Assembly: GCA_001769505.1 (NCBI GenBank)
Contig: MEOF01000039.1
Span: 1 to 64,000 of the forward strand
DNA length: 64,000 nt
From: Bacteroidetes bacterium GWF2_33_38
GTDB taxonomy: Bacteria > Bacteroidota > Bacteroidia > Bacteroidales > GWF2-33-38
Direction of reading: 5' to 3'
The notes under the pieces are model-generated. The model was not told the origin of the DNA, made no database searches, and saw only the letters and a list, made by a program, of their open reading frames with translations. Position 1 is the first letter of the stretch, and every line of letters starts with the position of its first letter. Below are positions 63,544-64,000 of the stretch, in pieces. The translations under genes were made by a program, and so were the position numbers.

Positions 63544-64000
63544 TTATGTATCTGATTTTATGATGATTTCGGAGAAAATATTTTCTGAATTTTCTAAAAT
63601 ATTCAAATAATAAATTCCTGTTTTGGGAATTTCGGTCGAATATATTTTGGATTCGCTTATTTGGGAGTCAAGTTTTTTAATTAAAATTATTCGACCTAAG
63701 TTATCGGTAATAATAACTTGAATATTCGTTAAATTATTATCATTGAAAATAATTTTGAAATCATCGAAAAATGGATTTGGAGAAATTGTAATTTCAGTTT
63801 CTTGAGCATCAACAATAGTTACAGATTCTTTTAATAAAGTTGTTATTCCATTAAAATCAACATTCCACAAACGATAATAATTTATTCCTATTTTAGCATA
63901 TTCATCACAATATTTGTACTCAGAATTTGATTGATTTGTAGCACTAATTTCCGCAATTTTCGAGTAATTATTTGCATCAAAACTTCGTTCAATAAAATAA
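63544..64000 (-). CDS. T9SS cargo protein, C-terminal part (5' part outside window)
   Basis: The reading frame runs open to the right edge, about 152 codons, and stops at 63544. The visible part begins IERSFDANNYSKIAEISA, then EYAKIGINYYRLWNVDFNG, the usual linker of Bacteroidota secreted proteins. It ends in a type A T9SS sorting domain (TISPNPFFDDFKIIF, then TGIYYLNILENSENIFSEII). The protein is thus secreted or surface-anchored through the GldKLMN system. Function of its missing N-terminal part is unknown. Confidence 0.85.
   Translation of the reverse strand, partial: YFIERSFDANNYSKIAEISATNQSNSEYKYCDEYAKIGINYYRLWNVDFNGITTLLKESVTIVDAQETEITISPNPFFDDFKIIFNDNNLTNIQVIITDNLGRIILIKKLDSQISESKIYSTEIPKTGIYYLNILENSENIFSEIIIKSDT

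Noticed and set aside
1..64000. CRISPR arrays, tRNA or rRNA genes
   Set aside because: No regularly spaced direct repeats with unique spacers and no tRNA-like cloverleaf or rRNA segment were recognised. The short repeated words in the intergenic gaps are irregular and not CRISPR-like.

Overview
The window is AT-rich DNA from an anaerobic member of the Bacteroidota, most likely Bacteroidales/Marinilabiliales-like. The evidence is a type IX secretion (T9SS) core locus (porP-gldK-gldL-gldM-gldN), two proteins ending in T9SS sorting domains, a long-form IspG, TAnnTTTG-type -7 promoter boxes, and an [FeFe]-hydrogenase system. No rRNA, tRNA or CRISPR array was found.

Layout. 1-5810 (minus): T9SS core, with gldN cut by the window edge. 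6044-9567: an arginase-fold protein with lost metal ligands, then topA. 9606-11960 (plus): a class A penicillin-binding protein. 12040-14172: a secreted propeller protein broken by two compensating frameshifts. 14339-25785 (minus): a hydrogenase island reading, in transcription order, REC protein, hydC, hydB, hydA, HsfB-like hydrogenase-domain histidine kinase, REC protein, REC-histidine kinase, hydG, hydF. 25786-26390: non-coding, with a terminator and a possible MITE. 26391-28227: a frameshifted lipoprotein and a CsgG-like/barrel protein. 28446-32658 (plus): HTH regulator, two small membrane proteins, LuxC-type acyl-CoA reductase, pRiA4b-ORF3-like protein, miaA. 32663-39540: signalling genes around an FAD oxidoreductase. 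39597-45687: a TSUP transporter and a five-gene heterodisulfide-reductase-like (Hdr) operon. 45860-57063 (minus): ruvB, MORN-repeat protein, TPR-SpoIIE phosphatase, PHP phosphatase, paired lipoproteins, alanine dehydrogenase. 57175-63463 (plus): ispG, rdgB, a transglutaminase-like lipoprotein, a nucleoid-associated protein and a BamA/TamA-like barrel. The window ends in a partial T9SS cargo gene.

How the parts fit. HydABC matches the NAD(H)- and ferredoxin-linked trimeric (electron-bifurcating) hydrogenases, and HydF and HydG help build its H-cluster. HydE is absent here. The HsfB-like protein keeps the four cysteines for the cubane cluster but has Asp in place of the proton-relay Cys and carries a kinase, so it is best read as a sensor. 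None of its partner signalling proteins has a DNA-binding domain. The Hdr-like operon couples soluble HdrC/HdrB/short-HdrA proteins to a membrane HdrD/HdrE-like fusion, suggesting electron exchange with the quinone pool. A NarL-type two-component pair lies just upstream, and NarL-heptamer-like inverted repeats precede both the TSUP gene and the Hdr operon. These two modules are the most interesting part of the window. A near-identical 37-bp intergenic repeat links them physically.
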